NCBI RefSeq assembly: GCF_003991135.1
Contig: NZ_CP016379.1
Span: forward strand, 1,116,001-1,180,000
DNA length: 64,000 bases
Direction of reading: 5' to 3'
DNA from: Anoxybacter fermentans
Lineage (GTDB): Bacteria > Bacillota > Halanaerobiia > DY22613
A program made the translations under genes and the position numbers. The notes under the pieces are model-generated. The model was not told the DNA's origin. It worked only from the letters and a program-made list of their open reading frames with translations, and did no database searches. Of the stretch, positions 7,965 through 17,149 are shown in pieces (positions within the stretch are counted from its first letter, which is position 1; the number at the start of each line of letters is the position of its first letter).

Positions 7965-8771
7965 CTAGCAAATTCCGTCCAAAAGATCATTTTCCATCAC
8001 TTCATATGCATACCCAGGAATATTACAATGAGCTAAAATATAATATTCGTGATCATCTAATTCATCCATTCCGCCGGCAAATTTAAAAACTCGTTGAATA
8101 TTAAAACATTGGGTTTGATGACACCTTATTGCTTTTTTCTTCTCTTCCAGATAATCTGTTACATTAATAATTGTGGTAATTTTATTATCTATATACCTTT
8201 TTTGCTCTTTAGAATTAGTGATTGAGATTAAATGATGGGAGGGTACAGTCAAATAATATAATTTTACCGGTGTGTAAATTTCTTGTCGTTCAGTCTTATA
8301 AAATGGGTTATTACATAAATAGTAGGCATGGGTTACCCATTTATGCACGGTTATATGGTCTTTATGATTAGAGATTCCGGTGGGATCAAAAGTAATTATT
8401 ATATCTGGTTTTTCCCGCCTTAAGAAAGTAACCAGACGGTAAATTGGTTCAGATGGATTCAACTCATTAAGATGACCATCAGGATAATCCAATACATATA
8501 GATCATTAATGCCAAGGATCTTACAGGCTCTCTCTAATTCGTTAATCCGTATTATTTTAAGTTCATCTGGTGGAATCTGACCTTTTATGTTTCCATCATG
8601 TCCCTTCTCTCCCCGAGTAGCGCAAATGTAAATTACCTTAATGCCTTGATGGGAGTATTTAGCAATAGTCCCAGATGGAATAAAAGATTCATCATCAGGA
8701 TGAGCCAGAATAAAGGCAATACAGGGCTGTTGTTCTATTTTAATTTTTTTAAAAGATATAGCTTCATTCAC
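7965..8771 (-). CDS. LmbE/PIG-L family N-acetyl sugar deacetylase (BshB-like)
   Basis: Zinc-dependent deacetylase of the PIG-L fold, 268 residues. The zinc motif HPDDE is at 24-28 after an 18-residue N-terminal extension, and the second cluster GISNHKDHITVH lies in the middle of the chain. The family includes BshB (GlcNAc-malate deacetylase of bacillithiol synthesis) and many antibiotic or glycan deacetylases. The start is a GTG with GGAGGAGAGG upstream. A related gene lies at 36711-37454; it lacks the extension. No bshA or bshC is in the window, so substrate is not settled. Confidence 0.85.
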   Translation of the reverse strand: MNEAISFKKIKIEQQPCIAFILAHPDDESFIPSGTIAKYSHQGIKVIYICATRGEKGHDGNIKGQIPPDELKIIRINELERACKILGINDLYVLDYPDGHLNELNPSEPIYRLVTFLRREKPDIIITFDPTGISNHKDHITVHKWVTHAYYLCNNPFYKTERQEIYTPVKLYYLTVPSHHLISITNSKEQKRYIDNKITTIINVTDYLEEKKKAIRCHQTQCFNIQRVFKFAGGMDELDDHEYYILAHCNIPGYAYEVMENDLLDGIC

Positions 8772-8947
8772 TATCTTTCCTCTCCTCCCCTTCTTCCTTC
8801 ACTAATATTTTCACCAGAGAAAGAAAATATCATGACAAATCTTTTCTACTTTATTGGTTATAATAAAATAGTCTTTCCAACATCTTTTCCCTTAGAGATA
8901 ACTATTACTTTAATATCATTTTTCTTTCATCCCATTATCCTTTATAT

Positions 8948-9168
8948 GGTTAAACTGCAAAAAGCTAATTTTTCGCTTCTTGAGAAATTTTTCGAATCAT
9001 CTAAAGCTCGATTTCCGCCGAAATAAGGTTTCCTAATCAAAGGGCCCTTCTGGCCCTTGATTAGCTCATCACCTCCTGTGATGAGGCCTTATTTCGTCGG
9101 AAATCGAGCTAAGATGATTTGGCGAAAAATTTCTATGTCGCTCAAAATTAGCTTTTTGCAGTATAATC
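8948..9168 (-). repeat. Hairpin repeat family, copy D (full-length)
   Basis: A 221-bp full-length copy, reversed relative to copies A, C, E and F. It folds nearly end to end: the outer arms GCAAAAAGCTAATTTT, the middle arms around CGAAATAAGG, and a nested CATCACCTCCTGTGATG hairpin. It is flanked by an exact TTATAT on both sides (8942-8947, 9169-9174). It differs from copy K, 47 kb away, at only 8 positions by my count. Bases 8772-8947 hold only the upstream region of the LmbE-like gene; the 90 bases between D and E contain one tiny ribosome-site-plus-frame remnant. Confidence 0.92.
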
Positions 9169-9257
9169 TTATATGAGATTATAAAAATTCAATAGGTTAA
9201 GGGAGGATTTAGCTGGTGAAAAGTATAATATTAAAAAAATAAAGCTATATATTTAAT

Positions 9258-9467
9258 GATTAAACTGCAAAAAGCTAATTTTGAGTTGCTTAACCATCTT
9301 AAGGAGACTGAAAGAAAAATAAGGCCTCATATAAGGAAGTAATGAGCTAGTGAGCTAATCAGGTCAGGAGATCCATTGATTAGTATGCCTTATTTTGACT
9401 GAAATCGAACTTTAGATGGTTCTAAAAAATTTTTTGAAGCGATAAATTAGCTTTTTACAGTAAAATC
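9258..9467 (+). repeat. Hairpin repeat family, copy E
   Basis: A 210-bp copy starting GATTAAACTGCAAAAAGCTA and ending TTTTTACAGTAAAATC, flanked by exact TTTAAT (9252-9257, 9468-9473). The core is partly duplicated (GAGCTAGTGAGCTAATC). It ends only about 20 bases before the ribosome site of the aldo/keto reductase gene, so it forms the immediate upstream region of that gene. Confidence 0.9.
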
Positions 9468-9499
9468 TTTAATTTTTATTATAAAGGAGGAAACTTTAG

Positions 9500-10531
9500 A
9501 TGCTAACTGCAAAATTAGGTAGAACAGAATTAGAAATAAACCCACTTGGATTTGGCGGTATTCCCATTCAAAGAATAAGTTTTGAAGCTGCCACCGAATT
9601 ATTAGAATATGCAATTAATAAAGGCATTAACTTTATCGATACTGCTCGTCTTTATGGGGATAGTGAAGCAAAAATCGGACAGGTTATACCCAAATATCGT
9701 GATCAAGTAGTCATTGCTACCAAAGCTATGTCCAGAGATAAAGCTGGAATGGCCGCTGAAATTGAGGAAAGTCTTAAGAATTTAAAAGTAAATTGTATTG
9801 ATATCTATCAATGTCATAATGTCCGTTCTATAGAGCAATTAGATCAGATTTTAAGTGATGATGGAGCTTATGCCGCTCTATTAGAGGCAAAAGCTCAAGG
9901 TAAAATTAAATTTATTGGAATTACTAGCCATAAAACCCCTATTCTTATAGAAGCTATCCGTCGAGATAAGTTTGATACTGTACAGGTACCTTTTAATATT
10001 ATCGAACAAGAACCTGCAAAAGAACTCTTTCACCTCTGCAAAGAAAAAAATATTGGTGTAATTATCATGAAACCTCTAGCAGGAGGCGCATTAAAAGATA
10101 ATGCTCCTGCTTCCCTTAAATATATCTTAAATCATCCTGTTAGTGTAGTTATTCCCGGGATGGAAAGTAAATCTCAGGTAGATGAAAATTTGAGTGCTGT
10201 TCTTAATCCTACTTTGACAGATGAAGAAGCCAGGGCTTTACAGGCTGAAGCTGAGTCTCTTGGCAACCGTTTTTGTCGTAAATGCGATTACTGTGCTCCG
10301 TGTCCTAATGGAGTGGATATTTCCTTTATGTTTATTTTGGATGCTTACTACACCCGTTATAATATGCCGGAATGGGCTACAAACCGCTATAGATCATTAA
10401 AAATAGATGCAAGTAATTGTGTTGAATGCGGTCAATGTGAAGCAAAATGTCCCTATGAGTTACCAATTATAGAAATGCTAAAAGAAGTTCATAAACATAT
10501 GGGAAAAGAAGTTCATGAACACATTAAATAA
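9500..10531 (+). CDS. Aldo/keto reductase with C-terminal 2x[4Fe-4S] ferredoxin domain
   Basis: Oxidoreductase of 343 residues fusing an aldo/keto reductase barrel (about 1-250) to a bacterial ferredoxin-like tail. The barrel has the catalytic tetrad Asp47, Tyr52, Lys75 and His106. The tail has CRKCDYCAPCP (about 261-271) and CVECGQCEAKCP (about 311-322), each able to hold a [4Fe-4S] cluster. The fusion suggests electron exchange with ferredoxin rather than simple NADPH use, but the substrate is unknown. AAGGAGGAAAC precedes the ATG. It lies between the two gdh genes but on the opposite strand, with its own terminator. Confidence 0.9.
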   Translation: MLTAKLGRTELEINPLGFGGIPIQRISFEAATELLEYAINKGINFIDTARLYGDSEAKIGQVIPKYRDQVVIATKAMSRDKAGMAAEIEESLKNLKVNCIDIYQCHNVRSIEQLDQILSDDGAYAALLEAKAQGKIKFIGITSHKTPILIEAIRRDKFDTVQVPFNIIEQEPAKELFHLCKEKNIGVIIMKPLAGGALKDNAPASLKYILNHPVSVVIPGMESKSQVDENLSAVLNPTLTDEEARALQAEAESLGNRFCRKCDYCAPCPNGVDISFMFILDAYYTRYNMPEWATNRYRSLKIDASNCVECGQCEAKCPYELPIIEMLKEVHKHMGKEVHEHIK

Positions 10532-10535
10532 AATA

Positions 10536-10565
10536 GACTCCTCTCTGCAGAGAGGAGTCCGTTTT
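10536..10565. terminator. Terminator between the aldo/keto reductase and gdh-2
   Basis: A 12-bp self-complementary stem (GACTCCTCTCTG and complement, 10536-10559) followed by CGTTTTT. It is placed between convergent genes. Confidence 0.88.
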
Positions 10566-10577
10566 TATAACCTAACT

Positions 10578-11834
10578 TTAACACCAGCCGCGAACACGCA
10601 TTGCTTCTGCCAGGCGTTTAATGGCCACCATATATGCAGCTGTTCTCATATTTATATTTTCATATTCAGTATAAACTTTATAAACATTTTCAAAAGCTTT
10701 TATCATCAACTCATTAAGACGGTTTATAACTTCTTCTTCACTCCAGTAGAAGTTCATTAGGTTCTGTACCCATTCAAAATAAGATACCGTTACACCACCA
10801 GCATTAGCCAGAATATCAGGGATGACGAGAATACCTTTTTCCGATAAAATCCTATCTGCTCCAGGTGTGGTTGGGCCATTAGCACCTTCACTGATAATTT
10901 TTGCAGTAACTTTATGAGCATTTTCTTCTGTAATCTGATTTTCTAAAGCTGCCGGAACTAGAATATCACATTCAATATCGAGCCATGCCTCAGGTTCTAA
11001 CTCCTTTGTCGCACCTGGAAAGCCTTTTACCAACTTATCGTGAGATGCTGTATAATTCATAAGTTCTTCAATATTTAGACCATTTTCATTATAAACTAAT
11101 GCAGAAATATCAGAAGCAGCAATAACTTTTGCCCCAAATTCTGCAAGATATTTAGCAGCATAACTACCTACATTACCAAACCCCTGGACAACAACCCGGG
11201 CACCATTTAAGTCCAGACCAATCTTTTCAGCAGCTAGTTTGGCAGCAAGCGCAGTACCATAACCAGTGGCCTCGGTTCTACCTAAAGAACCGCCAAAGTT
11301 TATAGGCTTACCAGTTAGCACACCCGGTTCATTATAACCACGTATTTTTGCGAATTCATCAACCATCCAGGCAATAATTTGTGGGTTAGTATTGACATCT
11401 GGAGCCGGAATATCTTTATGATCACCAATGATTGGAGCAATTGCTCTGATATAACCACGTGCCAATCTTTCCAATTCGGCTTGTGATAATTCACGTGGAT
11501 CAACCTCTACTCCACCTTTACCTCCCCCATATGGCAGACCCAGCAGAGAACATTTATAAGTCATCCAGGCAGCTAATGCTTTAACTTCATCCATATCAAC
11601 CTGTGGATGAAACCGAATGCCACCTTTGGTTGGTCCTAAAACATCATTGTGCTGACAACGGAATCCGTTAAAAACACGGATACTTCCATCATCCATCTTT
11701 ACTGGAAAAGAAACAATCAAAGTTCGCATCGGTTCTTTCAAAAGTTCACAAACAGCTTCATCAACTTCAAGTACCTCGCAAGCAGTCTTCACCTGTTCCA
11801 ATACGATTTGATACAGACTTTGTTTTTTTGTCAT
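10578..11834 (-). CDS. gdh: Glutamate dehydrogenase (paralogue 2)
   Basis: Second glutamate dehydrogenase, 418 residues, collinear with and clearly similar to the gene at 6576-7823 through the whole length (same MTYKC, GLPYGGGKGG and NAGGVTVSYFEW segments). The Rossmann motif is GFGNVG. It lies directly downstream of the Na+-pumping decarboxylase operon on the same strand, separated from mmdB by 42 bases and with its own AGGGGGC site; gdh is therefore the 3' neighbour of the operon, and read-through is possible. Together with that operon it supplies 2-oxoglutarate. Confidence 0.95.
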   Translation of the reverse strand: MTKKQSLYQIVLEQVKTACEVLEVDEAVCELLKEPMRTLIVSFPVKMDDGSIRVFNGFRCQHNDVLGPTKGGIRFHPQVDMDEVKALAAWMTYKCSLLGLPYGGGKGGVEVDPRELSQAELERLARGYIRAIAPIIGDHKDIPAPDVNTNPQIIAWMVDEFAKIRGYNEPGVLTGKPINFGGSLGRTEATGYGTALAAKLAAEKIGLDLNGARVVVQGFGNVGSYAAKYLAEFGAKVIAASDISALVYNENGLNIEELMNYTASHDKLVKGFPGATKELEPEAWLDIECDILVPAALENQITEENAHKVTAKIISEGANGPTTPGADRILSEKGILVIPDILANAGGVTVSYFEWVQNLMNFYWSEEEVINRLNELMIKAFENVYKVYTEYENINMRTAAYMVAIKRLAEAMRVRGWC

Positions 11835-11876
11835 GTTTCAGCCCCCTCTTTTTTAATATTTTTTTATTTTTAAATT

Positions 11877-13007
11877 TTAAGAAAGAACTGACAATAATAC
11901 ACCGGCAGCAATAGCTGAACCTAAAACTCCTGCAAAATTTGGCCCCATTGCGTGCATAAGTAAATGATTGCGCGGATTAGCCTCTAACCCAACCACTTGG
12001 GAAACCCGGGCTGCCATCGGGACAGCAGAGACTCCCGCAGACCCGATCAATGGATTTATTTTCCCGCCTGTTAACTTGCACATCAATTTACCCAATAAAA
12101 CACCTGTTGCAGTACCAATTGAAAAAGCAACCAGACCTAAAAGGATAATTCCAATGGTATCGAGTCTGAGGAAAGCCTCAGCTTTCGCGGTGGCTCCAAC
12201 AGTTAGCCCTAAAAAGATAATTATCGTGTTCATCAATCCATGTTGGGCAGTTTTCACTAGGCGGTCGACAACACCACTTTCTCGCAATAAATTACCGAAC
12301 ATCAAACAACCCAACAGAGGTATAGCTGACGGAACTAAAAGTCCGCACAATAGTGTAACAACAATAGGAAACAAAATTTTCTCCAATTTGGTAACAGGGC
12401 GGAGCTGTTCCATAACAATTTCCCGTTCCTCTTTAGTTGTTAAAGCTTTCATAATAGGAGGCTGAATAAGGGGAACTAATGCCATGTACGAATAAGCTGC
12501 AACAGCAATCGGTCCTAATAATTCGGGAGCCAATTTGCTGGCAGTAAAAATTGCTGTAGGCCCATCTGCCCCACCAATAATTCCTATAGCTCCAGCCTGC
12601 TTAGGGTTAAAACCCATCGCAAGAGCACCCATTACAGTACCAAAAATTCCAAACTGAGCAGCTGCCCCTAAAAGTAAAGTACTGGGTTGGGCAATCAGGG
12701 GCCCGAAATCAGTACAGGCCCCTACCCCCAGAAAGATCAGAGGTGGATAAATCCCCAATTTTACACCCTGATATAAGTAATATAGCAGACCTCCAATTTG
12801 ACCATTCTGGGGAGGTGCCATTAACCCTCCCAACGGAAGATTTGTCAATAACATGCCAAAACTAATGGGTAAAAGCAATAATGGCTCATATTTCTTTTTA
12901 ATCGCCAGGTAGATCAGAAATCCAGCAATAACAAACATAATTAATTGCCGCCAGCTTAGATTAACATACCCGGTACTTTGAATAAAAGTTATCATTCGTT
13001 GTAACAT
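11877..13007 (-). CDS. mmdB: Methylmalonyl-CoA decarboxylase, beta subunit (Na+ pump)
   Basis: Membrane subunit of the biotin-dependent Na+-translocating decarboxylase family (OadB/MmdB/GcdB). The 376 residues are highly hydrophobic, with roughly nine membrane segments and the conserved polar region [21 protein letters not shown] (Asp near position 150) known in the family to line the Na+ path. It decarboxylates the carboxybiotin formed by MmdA and exports Na+. The start ATG follows AGGAGGGGG; the biotin carrier gene ends 12 bases upstream. Substrate assignment to methylmalonyl-CoA rests on the mutase and epimerase in the same operon. Confidence 0.93.
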   Translation of the reverse strand: MLQRMITFIQSTGYVNLSWRQLIMFVIAGFLIYLAIKKKYEPLLLLPISFGMLLTNLPLGGLMAPPQNGQIGGLLYYLYQGVKLGIYPPLIFLGVGACTDFGPLIAQPSTLLLGAAAQFGIFGTVMGALAMGFNPKQAGAIGIIGGADGPTAIFTASKLAPELLGPIAVAAYSYMALVPLIQPPIMKALTTKEEREIVMEQLRPVTKLEKILFPIVVTLLCGLLVPSAIPLLGCLMFGNLLRESGVVDRLVKTAQHGLMNTIIIFLGLTVGATAKAEAFLRLDTIGIILLGLVAFSIGTATGVLLGKLMCKLTGGKINPLIGSAGVSAVPMAARVSQVVGLEANPRNHLLMHAMGPNFAGVLGSAIAAGVLLSVLS

Positions 13008-13019
13008 GACGCCCCCTCC

Positions 13020-13394
13020 TTATTCGATCTCAACTAAAAGGTCATCTGAATTTACAGAGGCTCCTACGGTTGTATGGATTGCTTTTACTGTACCTGAGAC
13101 AGGGGCTGTCAGATTGTTCTCTAATTTCATGGCTTCCAGAACGACCACTGTATCTCCTGCATTTACTTTATCTCCTTCTTTAACATTAATAGCAAGAATT
13201 GTACCAGGCATCGGAGCAATTACATTTTTTTCATTAACATTAACCTTTGATTTATTTGTTTTAAGTTCAACTCCAGCCGGAATTGGAACCGGAGTTTTGG
13301 GCTTAACCATCGGTGCTGGCCTACTGCCACTTGTAATCTCTTCAACCTCCACCTCAAACTCCTCACCATTCACTCTAACCAAAAATCGTCTCAT
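13020..13394 (-). CDS. mmdC: Biotin carrier subunit of the decarboxylase
   Basis: A 124-residue biotinyl carrier protein. A variable N-terminal half (about 1-55, with a Pro/Ala-rich linker) leads to a biotinyl-lipoyl domain with the canonical EAMKLEN motif, Lys90 being the biotinylation site. It shuttles carboxybiotin between the carboxyltransferase (MmdA) and the membrane subunit (MmdB). It is located between mmdD and mmdB in the operon, with 2-base spacing to mmdD. The order A-D-C-B matches other Na+ methylmalonyl-CoA decarboxylases such as that of Veillonella. Confidence 0.93.
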   Translation of the reverse strand: MRRFLVRVNGEEFEVEVEEITSGSRPAPMVKPKTPVPIPAGVELKTNKSKVNVNEKNVIAPMPGTILAINVKEGDKVNAGDTVVVLEAMKLENNLTAPVSGTVKAIHTTVGASVNSDDLLVEIE

Positions 13395-13396
13395 AA

Positions 13397-13738
13397 TTAA
13401 GTCCCCTTTCTCCTACCATAATTAAACTCCTGTCCAATAAGATTAATGGCCTGTTTCCAGGTCGAAGACCCTTTCTTTTTAATAGAAATAACCCGGTAGC
13501 TGGTATCTCCCATAACAACCTGAATTGCTGCCATAACAGCGGCAATTTTGGCGTTTTTATTAATATCTATCTGGCTAGTATCATTCTGGACAGGGATTTT
13601 TTCTTTCTTTTTCAAAGGCTTATATCTAAGATAATTGCCCATGTATTTTAAGATAACTGATAAAAAATATAGTACCAAAAAAACTGTACCCATTCCCAAA
13701 ACCAAAAGTTGCCAGCCAATGCTAAAATTCTCTACCAT
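13397..13738 (-). CDS. mmdD: Decarboxylase small membrane subunit (OadG/MmdD-type)
   Basis: A 113-residue protein with one N-terminal membrane helix (about 10-30, [20 protein letters not shown]), a charged linker, and a short conserved segment ([15 protein letters not shown]) typical of the OadG gamma / MmdD delta family. The family assembles the soluble carboxyltransferase with the membrane subunit. It lies 11 bases downstream of mmdA and overlaps nothing. Confidence 0.88.
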   Translation of the reverse strand: MVENFSIGWQLLVLGMGTVFLVLYFLSVILKYMGNYLRYKPLKKKEKIPVQNDTSQIDINKNAKIAAVMAAIQVVMGDTSYRVISIKKKGSSTWKQAINLIGQEFNYGRRKGT

Positions 13739-13749
13739 ATTAACCCTCC

Positions 13750-15321
13750 TTATAGCGGAATATTACCATGTTTTTTGGGCGGACGATATTCGCGTTTATT
13801 CTGGCACATCTCCAGAGCATTGATTAAAGCAATTCGAGTTTCAGCAATATTGATTACATCATCAATCATACCACGTTTAGCTGCAACATAAGGATTGGCA
13901 AAATGATCTCGATATTCTTTAATCTTTGCTTGTCTCACCTCTTCGGGATTTTCAGCATTGGCAATTTCTTTACGGTAAATAATATTAGTTGCACCTTCAG
14001 GTCCCATAACTGCAATTTCAGCAATTGGCCAGGCATATACGATATCAGCGCCCAATGATTGACTACACATACCCAGATATGCTCCACCATAAGCTTTTCT
14101 GACAATTAAAGTTATCTTGGGTACAGTAGCTTCTGAATAAGCATAAAGGAGTTTAGCTCCGTGGCGAATGATTCCACCATATTCCTGATTAGTACCAGGC
14201 ATATAACCAGGAGTATCAACCAGGGTAATTAATGGGATGTTAAAGCAATCACAAAAACGGATAAATCTAGCTGCTTTATCTGAAGCATCAATATCCAGAC
14301 ATCCGCCAATATTATTTGGGTTGTTGGCAATAACTCCAACAGTTCGACCGTTTAAACGTCCAAAACCAACGATGATATTTTCTGCAAAATGGGAATGTAC
14401 TTCCATAAAACTATCTTTGTCAAGAATGATATTTATTACATTTCTCATATCATAGCATTTTTTCGGATTTGCCGGAACGATATCAATCAATTCTGGTGTT
14501 TCCCGGTCTGGTGGGTCAGTTGGAGTATAGTATGGCGGATCTTCCTGGTTATTGGATGGTATATAGCTTAATAAAGCTCGAATCATTTCAAAACACTCAT
14601 CTTCACTTTGTGCCATAAAATGTGCGTTTCCGCTGATTTTGTTGTGAATAGCTGCGCCACCCAAAGCTTCTGGTGAAATCTCTTCTCCAGTTACTTTCTT
14701 AATTACATCAGGCCCTGTAATGAACATTTTACTGATTTGATCAACCATAAAGATAAAGTCAGTGATAGCTGGAGAATAAACTGCTCCGCCAGCACATGGT
14801 CCTAAAATAACAGATATTTGCGGAATAACACCTGAAGAGATAGTATTTCTAAAAAAGATATTACCATATCCGTTAAGGGCATCTACACCTTCTTGAATTC
14901 TGGCTCCACCTGAATCATTTAATCCTATTAGTGGAGCTCCATTTTTTAAGGCCAGATCCATGACCTTAACAATCTTTTGAGCATGTGCTTCACCTAAAGA
15001 GCCACCCATAACAGTAAAATCCTGAGCAAAAACATATACTAATCGATTATCAATGGTACCATAACCAACTACAACACCTTCGCCAGGTACTTCCCTATCA
15101 GCCATACCCAGATCAGTACAACGATGAGATACAAACATAGATAACTCCTGAAAACTACCTGGATCTAATAACTTCTCAATTCTTTCCCGGGCTGTATATT
15201 TTCCCTTCTTATGCTGTTTTTCTATTGCTTTTTCTCCACCACCTAATCGTATCTTTTCCTTTAATTCTTTAAGTTCTTTAATCTTTTCTTCTGTGTTGAA
15301 CTGTTCTTCTTTGTTTACCAC
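13750..15321 (-). CDS. mmdA: Methylmalonyl-CoA decarboxylase carboxyltransferase, alpha subunit
   Basis: Acyl-CoA carboxyltransferase of 523 residues (crotonase-superfamily tandem fold). It moves the carboxyl group of methylmalonyl-CoA to biotin, giving propionyl-CoA. Typical segments are GGGEKAIEKQHKKGKYTARER at the N-terminus, oxyanion-hole glycines LNDSGGARIQEG and GPCAGGAVYSPA in the first half, and VDTPGYMPGTNQEYGGIIRHG plus RKAYGGAYLGM in the second. The start is GTG behind AAAGGAGGG. Propionyl-CoA carboxylase beta subunits share this fold, but no biotin carboxylase gene is nearby while the Na+ pump subunits follow, so decarboxylation is the better reading. Confidence 0.93.
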   Translation of the reverse strand: MVNKEEQFNTEEKIKELKELKEKIRLGGGEKAIEKQHKKGKYTARERIEKLLDPGSFQELSMFVSHRCTDLGMADREVPGEGVVVGYGTIDNRLVYVFAQDFTVMGGSLGEAHAQKIVKVMDLALKNGAPLIGLNDSGGARIQEGVDALNGYGNIFFRNTISSGVIPQISVILGPCAGGAVYSPAITDFIFMVDQISKMFITGPDVIKKVTGEEISPEALGGAAIHNKISGNAHFMAQSEDECFEMIRALLSYIPSNNQEDPPYYTPTDPPDRETPELIDIVPANPKKCYDMRNVINIILDKDSFMEVHSHFAENIIVGFGRLNGRTVGVIANNPNNIGGCLDIDASDKAARFIRFCDCFNIPLITLVDTPGYMPGTNQEYGGIIRHGAKLLYAYSEATVPKITLIVRKAYGGAYLGMCSQSLGADIVYAWPIAEIAVMGPEGATNIIYRKEIANAENPEEVRQAKIKEYRDHFANPYVAAKRGMIDDVINIAETRIALINALEMCQNKREYRPPKKHGNIPL

Positions 15322-15337
15322 TTAATATCCCTCCTTT

Positions 15338-15736
15338 CTATTCCGGCCTTTCACATAGTTCTAAGAGTACACCATTAGTGCTTTTGGGATGAATAAAGAT
15401 AATTTTAGCTCCACCAGCACCAGGTGTTGGTTTGTCACCAATAAATTGAACACCAGCTTTTTTCAATCGTTCAATCTCGGCTTCAATATCCTTAACCCTA
15501 AGAGCTATATGTTGAATACCCTGGCCCCTTTTTTCGATATGTTTGGCAATAGGACTTTCAGAATCTGTTGGCTCAAGAAGTTCAAATTTGCTATCACCAA
15601 TGGGTAAGAAAGCAACACGGACCTTTTGTTCCTTAACTTCCTCAATTCCTTTTAAATGTAAACCCAATATCTTATGATAAAATTTTAATGATTCATCCAG
15701 ATTTTTTACGGCAATACCCAAATGGTCAATCTTCAT
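15338..15736 (-). CDS. mce: Methylmalonyl-CoA epimerase
   Basis: Glyoxalase/VOC-fold epimerase of 132 residues, the typical length. It interconverts (R)- and (S)-methylmalonyl-CoA, linking the B12 mutase to the decarboxylase. Metal ligands expected from the family are visible: His4 (MKIDHLGIAV region), a central His (GIQHIALRV) and a C-terminal Glu (VLLELCE). It is the fifth gene from the decarboxylase end of the operon, 16 bases from mmdA and 15 from meaB. Confidence 0.93.
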   Translation of the reverse strand: MKIDHLGIAVKNLDESLKFYHKILGLHLKGIEEVKEQKVRVAFLPIGDSKFELLEPTDSESPIAKHIEKRGQGIQHIALRVKDIEAEIERLKKAGVQFIGDKPTPGAGGAKIIFIHPKSTNGVLLELCERPE

Positions 15737-15751
15737 TTTTACAATCCTCCT

Positions 15752-16714
15752 TCACTCATTACTTTCATATAACCAGGGGCAATATTTTTGTACCAACCGG
15801 TCTATTTCAGTGAATGGATCTGATTCCCTTTTAAGAATTTGAGTTAAAACCTGATCAAACTCAGAACTTGTAAAGATTTTGGAAATAATATTTTGTTGAA
15901 AGAGATTATGAAGCCGCTGGCTTATTTTTTTTATTAAGGCTTTTTTTCGATCCTGAGCCAGTCTGGCACTTATCGCGAGATATTGATGATGCCTTTCAAT
16001 CTGGTCCACAATTTCTTCAATTCCTTCACCCTTATCTGCAATACTTACTAGAACCGGCGGCCGCCACTCTAACTGAACAAGATCTAGCATATTCTCAATC
16101 AATAATTTCATTTTGGCTGTACCGGGCCGATCTCCTTTATTGACGACAAACAGATCACCAATTTCCATAATCCCAGCTTTAAATGTCTGGATATCATCTC
16201 CTGCTTCGGGAACTGTTACTACAACTGTAGTATCAGCCAATTCCACAATTTCTACTTCTGTTTGTCCAACACCGACAGTTTCGATAATAATATATTCAAA
16301 ACCAGCAGCATCAAGAATCAATGCAGTATCATAAACAGCTGGACTCAAACCACCAAGTGAACCCCGGGAAGCCAGGCTTCTTATAAAAACACCGGGGTCG
16401 GTATTTAAATCATTCATCCGTATCCGGTCTCCTAAAATTGCACCACCACTAAAGGGGCTTGTGGGGTCAACGGCAATAACCCCTACCTTTTTACCCTGTT
16501 TTCGCCATACTTTAACAATTTGGTTTGTTAGAGTACTTTTTCCAGCTCCAGGAGGGCCAGTGATCCCCACCAGATAAGCTTTACCTGTATGCGGAAACAA
16601 TTCTCTTAAAAGATCACTGGCTCTGATAGATTCTCTTTCAATCAGGGAGATGGCTTTGGCAATTGCCCGAGTTTGTCCTTTAATGACTCCCTGAACCATA
16701 TTTTGCAAATTCAC
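15752..16714 (-). CDS. meaB: MeaB/ArgK G-protein chaperone of methylmalonyl-CoA mutase
   Basis: A 320-residue GTPase of the SIMIBI class that protects and reactivates methylmalonyl-CoA mutase and gates cofactor loading. Walker A GPPGAGKST is at 53-61, the switch region includes DPTSPFSGGAILGDRIRM, and the base-recognition motif NKGD appears in VVNKGDRPG. It is placed immediately downstream of the two mutase genes, the usual arrangement for this chaperone. Confidence 0.94.
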   Translation of the reverse strand: MNLQNMVQGVIKGQTRAIAKAISLIERESIRASDLLRELFPHTGKAYLVGITGPPGAGKSTLTNQIVKVWRKQGKKVGVIAVDPTSPFSGGAILGDRIRMNDLNTDPGVFIRSLASRGSLGGLSPAVYDTALILDAAGFEYIIIETVGVGQTEVEIVELADTTVVVTVPEAGDDIQTFKAGIMEIGDLFVVNKGDRPGTAKMKLLIENMLDLVQLEWRPPVLVSIADKGEGIEEIVDQIERHHQYLAISARLAQDRKKALIKKISQRLHNLFQQNIISKIFTSSEFDQVLTQILKRESDPFTEIDRLVQKYCPWLYESNE

Positions 16715-16733
16715 TTGTATTCACTCCCATAAA

Positions 16734-17129
16734 TTAAGTTTTAACATTTTCTTTAATGAATTGAATAATATCCTGTGTTGAGGTTCCTGGAGTGAATATT
16801 TTTGCAATACCAATCTCTTTCAAACCAGGGTGATCATCTGGAGGTATAATTCCGCCAGCAATTACCATTATATCATCAGCATTTTTCTCTTTCAATAATT
16901 TCATTATCTTTGGAAAAAGAGTATTATGGGCTCCGGAAAGACAGCTCAATCCAATGACATCCACATCTTCTTGAATAGCGGCATTGACAATCTGTTCAGG
17001 AGTCTGGCGGAGACCGGTATAAACCACTTCCATTCCAGCATCCCGTAATGCACGGGCAACAACTTTAGCACCACGATCATGTCCATCCAATCCGGGTTTA
17101 GCAACCAATACCTTGATTTTTCTTCCCAT
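16734..17129 (-). CDS. mcmA2: Methylmalonyl-CoA mutase, B12-binding small subunit
   Basis: Cobalamin-binding subunit of about 131 residues. The base-off motif DxHxxG is present as DGHDRG with the cobalt-ligating His17; a conserved Ser/Leu region (GLSCLSGAH) and GG loop ([10 protein letters not shown]) follow. I place the start at 17129, where GAGGGGGTGG precedes an ATG; a longer open frame upstream runs into the preceding gene and adds non-conserved residues. Archaeal and some bacterial mutases are split in this way, with the catalytic barrel encoded by the adjacent upstream gene. Confidence 0.93.
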   Translation of the reverse strand: MGRKIKVLVAKPGLDGHDRGAKVVARALRDAGMEVVYTGLRQTPEQIVNAAIQEDVDVIGLSCLSGAHNTLFPKIMKLLKEKNADDIMVIAGGIIPPDDHPGLKEIGIAKIFTPGTSTQDIIQFIKENVKT

Positions 17130-17149
17130 TTCTTTTCCACCCCCTCTTC

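Noticed and set aside
11968-12465. 165-residue open frame on the plus strand
   Set aside because: It lies wholly antisense to mmdB, has no ribosome site, and its composition is that of a reverse-strand shadow.
13750-15321. Propionyl-CoA carboxylase instead of decarboxylase
   Set aside because: No biotin carboxylase gene is present and the three Na+ pump subunits follow in the operon.
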